Assembly: GCF_042432495.1 (NCBI RefSeq)
Contig: NZ_JBHLXC010000001.1
Coordinates: 62,001-126,000, forward strand
Length of the DNA: 64,000 bases
Origin: Pseudochelatococcus lubricantis
Lineage (GTDB): Bacteria; Pseudomonadota; Alphaproteobacteria; Rhizobiales; Beijerinckiaceae
Reading direction: 5' to 3'
Shown: positions 26,043 to 34,570 of the stretch, piece after piece
Layout of the letters: each line of letters opens with the position of its first letter
Position numbering within the stretch: position 1 is the first letter of the stretch
Notes under the pieces: generated by a model
The model's input: the letters and a program-made list of their open reading frames with translations, nothing else
The model's database searches: none
Told to the model about the DNA's origin: nothing
Made by a program: the position numbers and the translations under genes

Positions 26043-27257
26043 ATGAAGGCGATTATTATCGGTGGTGGCATCGGCGGAATCATCAGCGCACTGACGCTGC
26101 GCTACCACGGCATGGACGTTGAACTCTACGAGCGCGCCGAGGGAAACCCGGAGATCGGCTCGGCCGTGCAGTTCACCGCCAATGTTACCAACATCTTCAA
26201 GCGCATCGGGCTGCTCGATCTGGTGAAGGCCTGCGGCTCGCCCGTCGAGGTGCGCAATATGCGCGAATGGAACACCGGCAACATAATCAGCACCAACCGG
26301 CTGGGCGACACCATCGCCGAGCGTGAACTGGGGTCGCCCTATCTGGTGTTCGGCCGTTCCGAACTGCTTGACCGGCTGGGTGAGCAGCTGCCCGCCGGTC
26401 TGGCCCGGTACGGCATGAGATGTGTAGCGGTGGAGCAGGATGACAGCGGCGTGCGCGCGGTCTTCGAGAACGGCCACGTCGCCACGGGCGATGTGCTGAT
26501 CGGCGCGGACGGCATCCGTTCGACCGTGCGCCGTCTGGTGTTTGGTGAGATCGAGCCCGTGTTCTCGGGCAAGGTCGCCTATCGCGGCCTGATCCCCGCG
26601 GAACAGTTGCCCGATTTCGAAAGCTATCAGTGGACGGCAAATGCGTGGCCGGCGCCGGGGCAGTTCTTGCTGCAGAACTTTGCCGGGCGCAGGACCATCA
26701 ACCTCAGCCTCTATCGCAACAACCAGCGGCTGGAGGACCTCGACACCGGCCACCGCACTGCGGTCGTGTCTATGGAACAGGTTCTTTCCTTCGTCGAGGG
26801 CTGGGAGCCGGCCGCTCGTGAATGGCTGTCCAGGTCGGCCGATTTTCTGCGTTGGCCGCTGTTCGATATCGAACCGCTCAACGCCTGGGCCAAGGGGCGT
26901 GTTGCGCTTCTGGGCGATGCGGCGCATGCCACGCTGCCGTTCATCGGCCAAGGAGCGGGGCAGGGCGCCGAGGACGCCAGCGCGCTGGGCGATGCGCTGG
27001 CGCACATGCCGGATGATCCGGTTGGCGCATTGAAGCTCTATGAGGAGTTCCGCCTGCCGCGCGCCTCGCGGGTTCAGCTCGAGTCGCGCGCGCGCTCCAA
27101 TTACATGATGCTGAAGGACCCCTTCGCCATCAACCAGCGCAACTTGCAATGGCGCGAGGCGTCGAAGGCGATCACCGGCTATTTCGGCAATTCGGTCGAC
27201 CACTGGATTCTGAACTACGATGTCGCGCGCGCCTTTCAGGAGCACGTCGCGGCCTGA
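26043..27257 (+). CDS. FAD-dependent monooxygenase, salicylate-hydroxylase-like
   Basis: 404 residues of the flavoprotein aromatic-hydroxylase class: MKAIIIGGGIGGIISALTL (GxGxxG), the DG motif DVLIGADGIRSTVRRLV and the GD motif VALLGDAAHATLPFIGQGAG. Such single-component enzymes use NAD(P)H and O2 to hydroxylate aromatic or heterocyclic substrates. Sited directly after a transporter and a lactamase-type hydrolase, it may hydroxylate an N-heterocycle before ring opening. The ATG follows AAGGA. Confidence 0.87.
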   Translation: MKAIIIGGGIGGIISALTLRYHGMDVELYERAEGNPEIGSAVQFTANVTNIFKRIGLLDLVKACGSPVEVRNMREWNTGNIISTNRLGDTIAERELGSPYLVFGRSELLDRLGEQLPAGLARYGMRCVAVEQDDSGVRAVFENGHVATGDVLIGADGIRSTVRRLVFGEIEPVFSGKVAYRGLIPAEQLPDFESYQWTANAWPAPGQFLLQNFAGRRTINLSLYRNNQRLEDLDTGHRTAVVSMEQVLSFVEGWEPAAREWLSRSADFLRWPLFDIEPLNAWAKGRVALLGDAAHATLPFIGQGAGQGAEDASALGDALAHMPDDPVGALKLYEEFRLPRASRVQLESRARSNYMMLKDPFAINQRNLQWREASKAITGYFGNSVDHWILNYDVARAFQEHVAA

Positions 27258-27331
27258 TCTTGCTTTCCGGGCACCGGTCGCCCCGGTTGCTGTCCCGCCC
27301 TTTCTTGTCCGAGAATATAAGGATTGCTACT

Positions 27332-27934
27332 ATGACGAAGCCACGGATCGGCATAATCATCGGTTCGACGCGAGACAGCCGTTTCGGCGAGAAGCCGGCA
27401 AGATGGTTGCTTGAAGTCGCCTCTCGCCGCGACGACATCGATGTCGAGCTGGTCGATTTGCGCGACTACGACCTGCCTTTCTTCAACGAGGCGTCGTCGA
27501 ATGCATGGCAGGCCTCGCAGGATCCCAAGGTTCTGGCCTGGCAGAAAAAGATCGGCGAGCTGGACGGCTACATCTTCGTTACTGCGGAATACAACCGTTC
27601 CATACCGGCCTCGCTGAAGAACGCGCTCGACCAGGCCTATGTGGAGTGGAACTACAAGCCGGCCGCCATCCTCGGCTACGGTGCGGTCGGGGGTGCGCGT
27701 GCCGTGGAGCATCTGCGTTCGATTACGGTCGAACTCTATATGGTGCCGGTCCGCTCCACCGTTCATATCAGCGGCACCGAGTTCTTTACCGTTTGGCACG
27801 GCGGCGGCGACCAGCCCATCACGGCGATCGAGGGCACGATCGGGCAGGGCACCCAGGAAATGCTGGATCAGCTTTCCTGGTGGGCCGAGATCACCAAGGC
27901 CGGTCGCGCCGCCCGGGCGCAAAAGTCGGCTTGA
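27332..27934 (+). CDS. NADPH-dependent FMN reductase/quinone reductase
   Basis: 200 residues of the flavodoxin-like FMN_red family. It has the phosphate loop IGIIIGSTRDSRFGEKPARW, the flavin contact FVTAEYNRSIPASLKNALDQ and ILGYGAVGGARAVEHL. It probably supplies reduced flavin or detoxifies quinones formed by the monooxygenase just upstream. The ATG at 27332 follows AAGGA. It is the last gene of the operon before a strong terminator. Confidence 0.88.
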   Translation: MTKPRIGIIIGSTRDSRFGEKPARWLLEVASRRDDIDVELVDLRDYDLPFFNEASSNAWQASQDPKVLAWQKKIGELDGYIFVTAEYNRSIPASLKNALDQAYVEWNYKPAAILGYGAVGGARAVEHLRSITVELYMVPVRSTVHISGTEFFTVWHGGGDQPITAIEGTIGQGTQEMLDQLSWWAEITKAGRAARAQKSA

Positions 27935-27956
27935 CCGCTTGCGTCCAGCGTTTCCC

Positions 27957-27986
27957 GGAACCCGGCCGCCCGTCCGGCCGGGTTCC
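27957..27986. terminator. Bidirectional terminator hairpin
   Basis: GGAACCCGGCCG (27957-27968) pairs perfectly with CGGCCGGGTTCC (27975-27986) around a 6-base loop, between the rightward FMN reductase gene and the leftward LysR gene. No long T-run on either side, but stem strength and the convergent position support termination. Confidence 0.65.
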
Positions 27987-28027
27987 GCCATCCCGTCCGT
28001 CGACCGGCGTTTTGGCCGAGAACGAAC

Positions 28028-28921
28028 TCATCGTTGGCAAATTTCTGCCAGCCAATCGACAAAAACGCGCACCTTGTTGCTGAGGTGCCGGTTCGGCGGA
28101 TAGATGATGTGCAGCGGCTTCGGCGCCGTGCACCAATTCTCCAGCAATGGGACGAGGCGTCCATCGGCGATCGGCACCCGGGCCATGAAGGCCGGCAGCT
28201 GCATGATGCCGTGGCTGGCGAGACCGGCAGCGAGATAGCCCATGCCGTCATTGACGGCGATGGTATAACGCCCTGAGACTTCGATCGTTTCGCTGTGGTT
28301 CTGGTAGATCAGCGGCAGGACCCGGCCGCCGAGCGCCGGCCGGTAGGCCACGATCTGGTGGCCGTCCTCGATGTCGCGCGGATGGCGTGGCGTGCCGAAG
28401 CGGGCAAGATAGTCGGGCGTGGCGCAGGTGATAAGCTGCATCTCGCCGATCCGCCGGGCGATCAGGCTCTGGTCGGTGATCTCCCCGGCACGCACCGCGC
28501 AATCGAGATTCTCGCCGATCAGGTCGGCCGGGCGATCGCTCAGGCCGAGATCGAGCTGGATGTCAGGGTAGCGCGCGTTGAACTCGTGCAGCGCCGGGAT
28601 GATGATCGATATCGCCAGCGCGGAACTGCAGTCTACCCTGAGCCGGCCACTCGGCCGCGCCTGTGCCAGGGTCAGGCTGGCGTCGAGTTCGTCGAGTTCC
28701 GACAGGAGACGGAGCGCCCGCTCGTAGTAGGCGGCGCCGTCCATGGTCACCGTCACGCGCCGCGTGGTGCGGTTCAGCAGCTTGGTGCGCAAGTGCCCTT
28801 CGAGCTGCTGGATCAGCTTGGTGACGGTCGGCTTCGGCATGTCGAGGATATCGGCCGCGCGGGTGAACGTTCCCGTCTCGACCACCCGCATGAAGGCCCG
28901 TATCGCTGCCAACTGGTCCAT
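28028..28921 (-). CDS. LysR-family transcriptional regulator
   Basis: 297 residues. The helix-turn-helix is in TRAADILDMPKPTVTKLIQQ, followed by LLNRTTRRVTVTMDGAAYYE, which is typical of the DmlR/AaeR-like LysR group. The effector domain runs to the C-terminal VDWLAEICQR. It is divergent from the hydrolase-efflux operon, 108 bases away, and is its likely activator or repressor. Confidence 0.9.
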   Translation of the reverse strand: MDQLAAIRAFMRVVETGTFTRAADILDMPKPTVTKLIQQLEGHLRTKLLNRTTRRVTVTMDGAAYYERALRLLSELDELDASLTLAQARPSGRLRVDCSSALAISIIIPALHEFNARYPDIQLDLGLSDRPADLIGENLDCAVRAGEITDQSLIARRIGEMQLITCATPDYLARFGTPRHPRDIEDGHQIVAYRPALGGRVLPLIYQNHSETIEVSGRYTIAVNDGMGYLAAGLASHGIMQLPAFMARVPIADGRLVPLLENWCTAPKPLHIIYPPNRHLSNKVRVFVDWLAEICQR

Positions 28922-29029
28922 GTGATCTCGTATTGTTTCTGTACGTGAATAATGAATGAACGAATAGCCTATTTATTCCGGTGCGTCGATTCACTAATTT
29001 CTACCGCAACGCAACATCGAGGATAGGCC

Positions 29030-29866
29030 ATGGCCGAGACCGCCGCGCAGGAGCTTCAGCCGGTTCTCTCCGTCTTCTGGCGGGAAGAGAGCCTGAACGT
29101 TCGTGGAGAAATCTTCTTCGGGCGTCTCTACGTTTCGGCCAAGGTGCCGGAGCACGCCGGCCTTGTGCTGCATCTGCATGGCGGCCACTTCAACAGCGGC
29201 TCGCCGGCGGAAGGGCAGGCGGTTGCGGCGGCACTGACCGAGGCCGGCGCAGTCGTGTTCTCGCTCTCCTATCCGCTCGCGCCGGCCCACCGTTTCCCCG
29301 AGACGCTCGAACTCATCTATGCAGCGCTTGAGGCCCTTGCCAGGGGGCGGAGCCGCTGGGTGGCCCGCGGCGCGCCGCTGTATGTCGCGGGCGAAGAGGC
29401 CGGCGGCAATCTCGCCGCCGCGCTCGCCATGATGGCGCGCGATCGCGGCGGCCCGGCGCTGGCCGGCCAGATCCTGCTTTCGCCGATGCTCGATGCTTGC
29501 CTCGCCACCGCTTCCCTGCGCGGTGCGCAGGCCGGCCCGGTCGGCTGCTGCTGGGCCGATGGCTGGGCCGCCTATCTCGGCACGCCCGAGCGCGCCGCTC
29601 ATCCCTATGCCGCGCCGTTGCAGGCGACGCGCCTCGCCGGCCTGCCGCCGGCGTTGCTGATCAGCGCGCAGGACGACCCGATGCGCGACGAGGCGGCGCA
29701 ATATGCGGCCCGCCTCGGCCAGGCGGGTGTCCATGTCCGTCATATCGAGCGCGCTGCGCCGACGCACTGGCCGCAGGCCTATGCGGATGCACCGGAGGAA
29801 GGCTCCTGCCTGTGCAAGACCTGTGGAGAGATCGCCGCCTTCTATGGGCGGACCGCGCCGTCCTGA
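29030..29866 (+). CDS. Alpha/beta hydrolase of the HSL/acetyl-esterase group, nucleophile Ser replaced by Glu
   Basis: 278 residues with the HSL oxyanion motif LHLHGGHFNSGSP (HGG at 50-52). The nucleophile elbow, normally GDSAGG, reads GEEAGGNLAA at 121-130; codons GGC GAA GAG GCC GGC confirm Glu at the Ser position (123). The acid and base remain: DDPMRDE (Asp 215-220) and THWP (His 246). The fold is therefore intact but an ordinary serine-esterase mechanism is excluded. It may bind a ligand, act as a pump accessory, or use Glu in another chemistry. It is first in an operon with an RND adaptor (29919) and pump (31193). Confidence 0.85.
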   Translation: MAETAAQELQPVLSVFWREESLNVRGEIFFGRLYVSAKVPEHAGLVLHLHGGHFNSGSPAEGQAVAAALTEAGAVVFSLSYPLAPAHRFPETLELIYAALEALARGRSRWVARGAPLYVAGEEAGGNLAAALAMMARDRGGPALAGQILLSPMLDACLATASLRGAQAGPVGCCWADGWAAYLGTPERAAHPYAAPLQATRLAGLPPALLISAQDDPMRDEAAQYAARLGQAGVHVRHIERAAPTHWPQAYADAPEEGSCLCKTCGEIAAFYGRTAPS

Positions 29867-29918
29867 CGGCATCCCTTTCCAGCTATCCCACATCATTTTC
29901 GAAGAAGGACCGACCCCT

Positions 29919-31118
29919 ATGATTCAGGGAACGAACCGTCGCGGCCTCGTGGCTGCCCTGACTGTCTCCGTCGCGCTGACCGCCATCGCCGCCTTCGCCT
30001 TTTCCGGCAGCCGCGCGCAGGGCGATGTCACCGCTGCTCCCGCTCCCGCCGTGCCGGTCTCCGTCGCCACGGTCGAGGCGCGTGAGATTGTGCCCTGGGC
30101 CGAGTTTTCCGGCCGGCTGGAGGCGATCGAGCGCGTCGAGCTGCGCTCCCGCGTTTCCGGCGTCGTCGAGGCCGTGCATTTCCGCGAGGGCAATCTGGTG
30201 AAGCAGGGCGATCTGCTCGTCAGCATTGACCAGGCGCCCTATCTCGCCGAGCTGGAACGCGCTCAGGCGCAGGTACTGGCCGTCCAGGCGCGCGTCGCGC
30301 TTTCCGAGAGAGAGCACGAACGCGGCCAGCAATTGATCGCCACCCGCAACCTGTCGCAGCGCGACCTCGACACCCGCGTCAACGCCCTGCGCGAAGCTCA
30401 GGCCAATCTGCGCGCTGCCGAGGCGGCCCGCCGCGTGGCGCAGCTCAACCTCGACTACACACAGATCCGCGCGCCGATCAGCGGCCGCATCGGCCGGCTG
30501 GACGTCACCGTCGGCAATCTGATCACCGCCGGCGGCCAGGTGCTGACCAGCCTGTTGTCGGTCGATCCGATCTATGCGGCCTTCAACGCCGACGAGCGCA
30601 GCGTGCTCGACGCGCTTGCCTCGCTGCCGGATGGCTCGCATGCGCTGGAGCAGATTCCGGTGAGGCTCACCACGGCGACGACCGAGGCGGCGCAGTTCAG
30701 CGGCCGTCTGCACTTCGTCGACAACGGTATCGATGGCGCCAGCGGGACGGTGCGGGTGCGCGCCCTGCTCGACAATCCCGACGGGCGGCTGATGCCCGGC
30801 CAGTTCGTCAGGGTGCGGCTCGGGCAGGCCAAGGCCGAGCCTCAGCTCGTCATCAACGAGCGCGCGGTCGGCACCGACCAGAACAAGAAGTTCGTCTTCG
30901 TCGTCGGCGACGACAGCAAGGCTGTCTGGCGCGAGGTCTCGCTCGGCTCGTCTCATGACGGGCTGCGCGTGGTCAATGCCGGACTGAAGCCCGGCGAGCG
31001 CATCATCGTCAACGGGCTGCAACACGTCCGGCCGGGCGCGGCAGTCGCGCCGGAACGGGTTCCCATGGCGGAGAAGAGCGAGTTGAAGAAGCCCGCGACC
31101 GAACTCACACAACGTTGA
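29919..31118 (+). CDS. RND efflux periplasmic adaptor (AcrA/MexE-like)
   Basis: 399 residues. An N-terminal signal anchor (GLVAALTVSVALTAIAAFAF) lacks a lipobox Cys, so it is membrane-anchored rather than a lipoprotein. Next come the lipoyl half-motif ELRSRVSGVVEAVHFREGNL, an alpha-helical hairpin (about 95-165), the second lipoyl half IRAPISGRIGRLDVTVGNL and beta-barrel domains with MPGQFVRVRLGQ. It links the RND pump to an outer-membrane channel, which is not encoded here. Confidence 0.92.
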   Translation: MIQGTNRRGLVAALTVSVALTAIAAFAFSGSRAQGDVTAAPAPAVPVSVATVEAREIVPWAEFSGRLEAIERVELRSRVSGVVEAVHFREGNLVKQGDLLVSIDQAPYLAELERAQAQVLAVQARVALSEREHERGQQLIATRNLSQRDLDTRVNALREAQANLRAAEAARRVAQLNLDYTQIRAPISGRIGRLDVTVGNLITAGGQVLTSLLSVDPIYAAFNADERSVLDALASLPDGSHALEQIPVRLTTATTEAAQFSGRLHFVDNGIDGASGTVRVRALLDNPDGRLMPGQFVRVRLGQAKAEPQLVINERAVGTDQNKKFVFVVGDDSKAVWREVSLGSSHDGLRVVNAGLKPGERIIVNGLQHVRPGAAVAPERVPMAEKSELKKPATELTQR

Positions 31119-31192
31119 ACCCATGGCGGTCGGCGGCCGCCGTCAAGCGGGGCCGCAGACGCAAGGCTACGTCGCTCGAAAGGGGACGCTCC

Positions 31193-34100
31193 ATGAACCT
31201 CTCCAAGTTCTTCATCGACCGGCCGATCTTTGCGGCGGTCCTCTCCGTTCTGATTTTTCTGGCCGGGCTGCTGTCGATGAGGGCTCTGCCGATTTCCGAA
31301 TACCCGGAGGTCGTGCCGCCGACCGTGGTCGTGCGCGCGCAGTATCCCGGCGCCAGCCCGCGCGTGATCGCGGAAACCGTGGCGACGCCGATCGAGGAGC
31401 AGATCAACGGCGTCGAAGGCATGCTCTACATGTCGAGTCAGGCAACGACCGACGGTGTGATGACTCTGAACGTCACCTTCCGGCTCGGCACCGATCCCGA
31501 CAAGGCCCAGCAACTCGTGCAGAACCGCGTCAGCCAGGCCGAGCCGCGCCTGCCCGAGGAAGTGCGCCGGCTCGGCGTCACCACGGTCAAGAGTTCGCCC
31601 GACCTGACGATACTGGTGCACATCACCTCGCCGAACGGACGCTACGACGTGACCTATCTGCGCAACTATGCGTTGCTCAACGTCAAGGACCGGCTGGCGC
31701 GCATCGATGGCGTCGGCCAGGTCCAGATCTTCGGCGCGGGCGACTACTCGCTGCGTGTCTGGCTCGACCCGCAGAAGGTTGCCGAGCACGGCCTGTCCCC
31801 CGGTGATGTCGTGCGCGAAATCAGGGCCCAGAACGTGCAGGCCGCCGCCGGCGTGATCGGTGCATCGCCGAACGCGCCCGGCCTCGATTTCCAGCTCTCC
31901 GTCAATGCACAGGGCCGCCTCCAGTCGGAGGAGGAATTCGGCGAGATCATCGTCAAGACCGGCACCGACGGCGCGGTCGTTCGCCTGAAGGACATCGCCC
32001 GCATCGAGCTTGGCGCGGCCGAATACGCGCTGCGCTCGCTGCTGGACGGTCAATCGGCCGTCGCTGTGCCCATCTTCCAGGCGCCGGGCTCCAACGCCAT
32101 CGCCATTGCCGACCGGGTCGACGCGGTGATGGCCGAAATCAAGCAGAACATGCCGGAGGACGTCGATTACAGCATCGTCTACGACACCACCCAGTTCGTG
32201 CGCGCCTCGATCAACGCCGTCATCCACACCCTGCTGGAGGCGGTGGCGCTGGTCGTGCTGGTCGTCATCGTCTTCCTGCAGACCTGGCGGGCCTCGATCA
32301 TCCCGCTCATCGCCGTTCCGGTCTCTATCGTCGGCACCTTCGCGGTGATGTATCTGATGGGGTTCTCGATCAACGCACTCAGCCTTTTCGGCCTCGTGCT
32401 GGCCATCGGCATCGTCGTCGACGATGCGATCGTCGTCGTCGAAAACGTCGAGCGCAACATCGAGAACGGCCTTGCCCCGCGCGAGGCGACCTACAAGGCG
32501 ATGCGGGAGGTGTCCGGCCCGATCATCGCCATCGCGCTGGTGCTCGTCGCGGTCTTCGTGCCGCTCGCCTTCATCTCCGGGCTCACCGGCCAGTTCTACC
32601 GCCAGTTCGCGCTCACCATCGCGATCTCGACGGTGATCTCGGCTATCAACTCGCTCACGCTCTCACCCGCGCTGGCGGCGCTGCTGCTGAAGGGCCACGA
32701 AGCGCCGAAGGATGCGCTGACGCGCGTGATGGACCGGGTGCTCGGCTGGTTCTTCCGCGCTTTCAACCGCTTCTTCCAGCGCTCCTCTGAGGCCTATGGC
32801 GGCGGCGTGCGCCGCGTGATCTCGCATCGTGCGGTCATGCTGGGCGTCTATGTCCTGCTGCTCGTCCTGACGGGTGTGCTGTTCAAGGCGGTGCCGGGCG
32901 GCTTCGTGCCGGGCCAGGACAAACAGTACCTCGTCGGCTTCGCACAGTTGCCGGATGCCGCGACCCTCGACCGCACGGAGGACGTGATCCGCCGCATGGA
33001 CGAGATCGCTCGCAAGCATCCGGGCGTCGACCATGCGATCGCCTTTCCGGGCCTTTCGATCAACGGTTTCACCAACTCGTCGAACGCCGGCATCGTCTTC
33101 GTGACGCTGAAGCCCTTCGACGAGCGCAAGGACCCGTCCCTGAGCGGCGGCGCCATCGCCATGCAGCTCAACAAGGAGTTCGCCGGCATCAAGGAAGCCT
33201 TCATCGCGATGTTCCCGCCGCCGCCCGTGCAGGGGCTCGGCACCATCGGCGGTTTCAAGCTTCAGATAGAGGATCGCGCCGGCCTCGGCTATGCGGCCCT
33301 CGACGAGGCGACCAAGGCCTTCATGGCAAAGGCCGCGCAGGCGCCGGAGATCGCGGGCATGTTCTCAAGCTTCCAGGTCAACGTCCCGCAGCTTTATGCC
33401 GACATCGACCGCACCAAGGCCCGTCAGCTCGGCGTGCCGGTGAATGAGGTGTTCGACACATTGCAGACCTATCTCGGCTCGACATATGTCAACGACTTCA
33501 ACAGGTTCGGCCGCACCTACACCGTGCGTGTGCAGGCAGATGCGCCCTTCCGCGCTCAGCCAGAGCATATCGGCCGGTTGAAGGTGCGCGCGAACACGGG
33601 CGAGATGATCCCGCTGAGCGCCGTGCTGAACGTCCGCTCCGACTCGGGGCCCGAGCGTGCGATGCGCTACAATGGCTTCCTCTCGGCCGACATCAACGCG
33701 GGGGCGGCGCCCGGCTTCTCCTCCGGCCAGGCGCAGGAAGCGGTGGAGCGCATCGCCGCGGAGACCTTGCCGCAGGGCTTCGCCTTCGAGTGGACCGAGT
33801 TGACCTATCAGGAGATCCTTGCGGGCAATTCGGCGGTGATCGTCTTCCCCGTGGCCATCCTTCTCGTTTTCCTGGTGCTTGCGGCACAGTACGAGAGCCT
33901 GACCTTGCCCATCGCGATCCTGCTCATCATCCCGATGGGTCTGCTTGCGGCGCTGACCGGGTTGTGGCTCACAGGGGGAGACAACAACGTCTTCACCCAG
34001 ATCGGCCTCGTCGTGCTGGTCGGTCTGTCGGCCAAGAACGCCATCCTGATCGTCGAATTCGCGCGCGAGCTGGAATTCGAAGGCAGGACGCCGGTCGAGG

Positions 34101-34372
34101 CCGCGATCGAGGCGAGCCGGCTGCGCCTGCGGCCTATCCTGATGACCTCGCTCGCCTTCGTGATGGGCGTGGTGCCGCTGGTCATCTCGACCGGCGCCGG
34201 TGCCGAGATGCGCCAGGCCATGGGCATCGCGGTTTTCTCCGGGATGATCGGCGTCACCGCTTTCGGTATCTTCCTGACACCGGTCTTCTACGTGCTGATG
34301 CGCAAGCTGGCGGGCAACCGCCCGCTGGCCAGGCATGACGTCGAGGCGCCGGTTGCGCAGGCGGCGGAGTGA
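31193..34372 (+). CDS. RND multidrug efflux pump (HAE1 family, AcrB/MexF-like)
   Basis: 1,059 residues with 12 transmembrane helices and two large periplasmic loops. It starts NLSKFFIDRPIFAAVLSVLI. The proton-relay Asp pair is in helix 4 (GIVVDDAIVVVENVERNI) and the helix 10 Lys in VGLSAKNAILIVEFA. Both are present, so the pump should be active. The ATG at 31193 follows GGGGA. No outer-membrane factor gene is adjacent, so it must borrow a TolC-like channel. It exports drugs or aromatic acids. Confidence 0.93.
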   Translation: MNLSKFFIDRPIFAAVLSVLIFLAGLLSMRALPISEYPEVVPPTVVVRAQYPGASPRVIAETVATPIEEQINGVEGMLYMSSQATTDGVMTLNVTFRLGTDPDKAQQLVQNRVSQAEPRLPEEVRRLGVTTVKSSPDLTILVHITSPNGRYDVTYLRNYALLNVKDRLARIDGVGQVQIFGAGDYSLRVWLDPQKVAEHGLSPGDVVREIRAQNVQAAAGVIGASPNAPGLDFQLSVNAQGRLQSEEEFGEIIVKTGTDGAVVRLKDIARIELGAAEYALRSLLDGQSAVAVPIFQAPGSNAIAIADRVDAVMAEIKQNMPEDVDYSIVYDTTQFVRASINAVIHTLLEAVALVVLVVIVFLQTWRASIIPLIAVPVSIVGTFAVMYLMGFSINALSLFGLVLAIGIVVDDAIVVVENVERNIENGLAPREATYKAMREVSGPIIAIALVLVAVFVPLAFISGLTGQFYRQFALTIAISTVISAINSLTLSPALAALLLKGHEAPKDALTRVMDRVLGWFFRAFNRFFQRSSEAYGGGVRRVISHRAVMLGVYVLLLVLTGVLFKAVPGGFVPGQDKQYLVGFAQLPDAATLDRTEDVIRRMDEIARKHPGVDHAIAFPGLSINGFTNSSNAGIVFVTLKPFDERKDPSLSGGAIAMQLNKEFAGIKEAFIAMFPPPPVQGLGTIGGFKLQIEDRAGLGYAALDEATKAFMAKAAQAPEIAGMFSSFQVNVPQLYADIDRTKARQLGVPVNEVFDTLQTYLGSTYVNDFNRFGRTYTVRVQADAPFRAQPEHIGRLKVRANTGEMIPLSAVLNVRSDSGPERAMRYNGFLSADINAGAAPGFSSGQAQEAVERIAAETLPQGFAFEWTELTYQEILAGNSAVIVFPVAILLVFLVLAAQYESLTLPIAILLIIPMGLLAALTGLWLTGGDNNVFTQIGLVVLVGLSAKNAILIVEFARELEFEGRTPVEAAIEASRLRLRPILMTSLAFVMGVVPLVISTGAGAEMRQAMGIAVFSGMIGVTAFGIFLTPVFYVLMRKLAGNRPLARHDVEAPVAQAAE

Positions 34373-34402
34373 CGGCCGGGTCGTACATCGTCATCGTTTA
34401 AA

Positions 34403-34499
34403 GCGTTTTCAAGCAAAGTGGATACCTGTTTGCATGAAGAAAGCGCGTAATATCAAAAATTTATATCATTTCGGCGTTTCAATGAAATGTCGAAATGCT
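34403..34499. repeat. RIME-like mosaic element with two palindromes
   Basis: About 100 bases after the pump gene hold two palindromes. The first has arms GCGTTTTC (34403-34410) and GAAAGCGC (34439-34446). The second is centred on 34482: CATTTCG (34467-34473) with CGAAATG (34491-34497), nested around TTTCA-A-TGAAA. The stretch GCAAAGTGGATACC between the first arms and the GCGTTTCAATGAAA core resemble, from memory, the rhizobial intergenic mosaic element RIME. This is a non-coding dispersed repeat and supports assignment to the rhizobial lineage. Confidence 0.6.
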
Positions 34500-34550
34500 A
34501 TAGACCATTACTGCGTTTACTACGTTTTTTGAGACGCAATAATGGTCTAT
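34500..34550. repeat. Long imperfect inverted repeat between convergent genes
   Basis: TAGACCATTACTGCGTTT (34501-34518) matches the complement of AGACGCAATAATGGTCTA (34532-34549) at 16 of 18 positions, extended by an A-T pair at 34500/34550, with a 13-base loop that includes TTTTTT. It directly abuts the RIME-like element and ends 20 bases before the stop of the leftward IclR gene. A bidirectional terminator or a second repeat element fits. Confidence 0.6.
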
Positions 34551-34570
34551 CTTTCTGTTTTGAAACAGCT

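Noticed and set aside
25164..27245. 693-codon reverse-strand frame across two genes
   Set aside because: It spans the ATPase and monooxygenase genes on the other strand, both of which have complete motif sets; it is a composition artefact.
34500..34550. Possible tRNA or small structured RNA
   Set aside because: The stem is one long hairpin without cloverleaf, anticodon arm or T-loop bases; a terminator or repeat is simpler.
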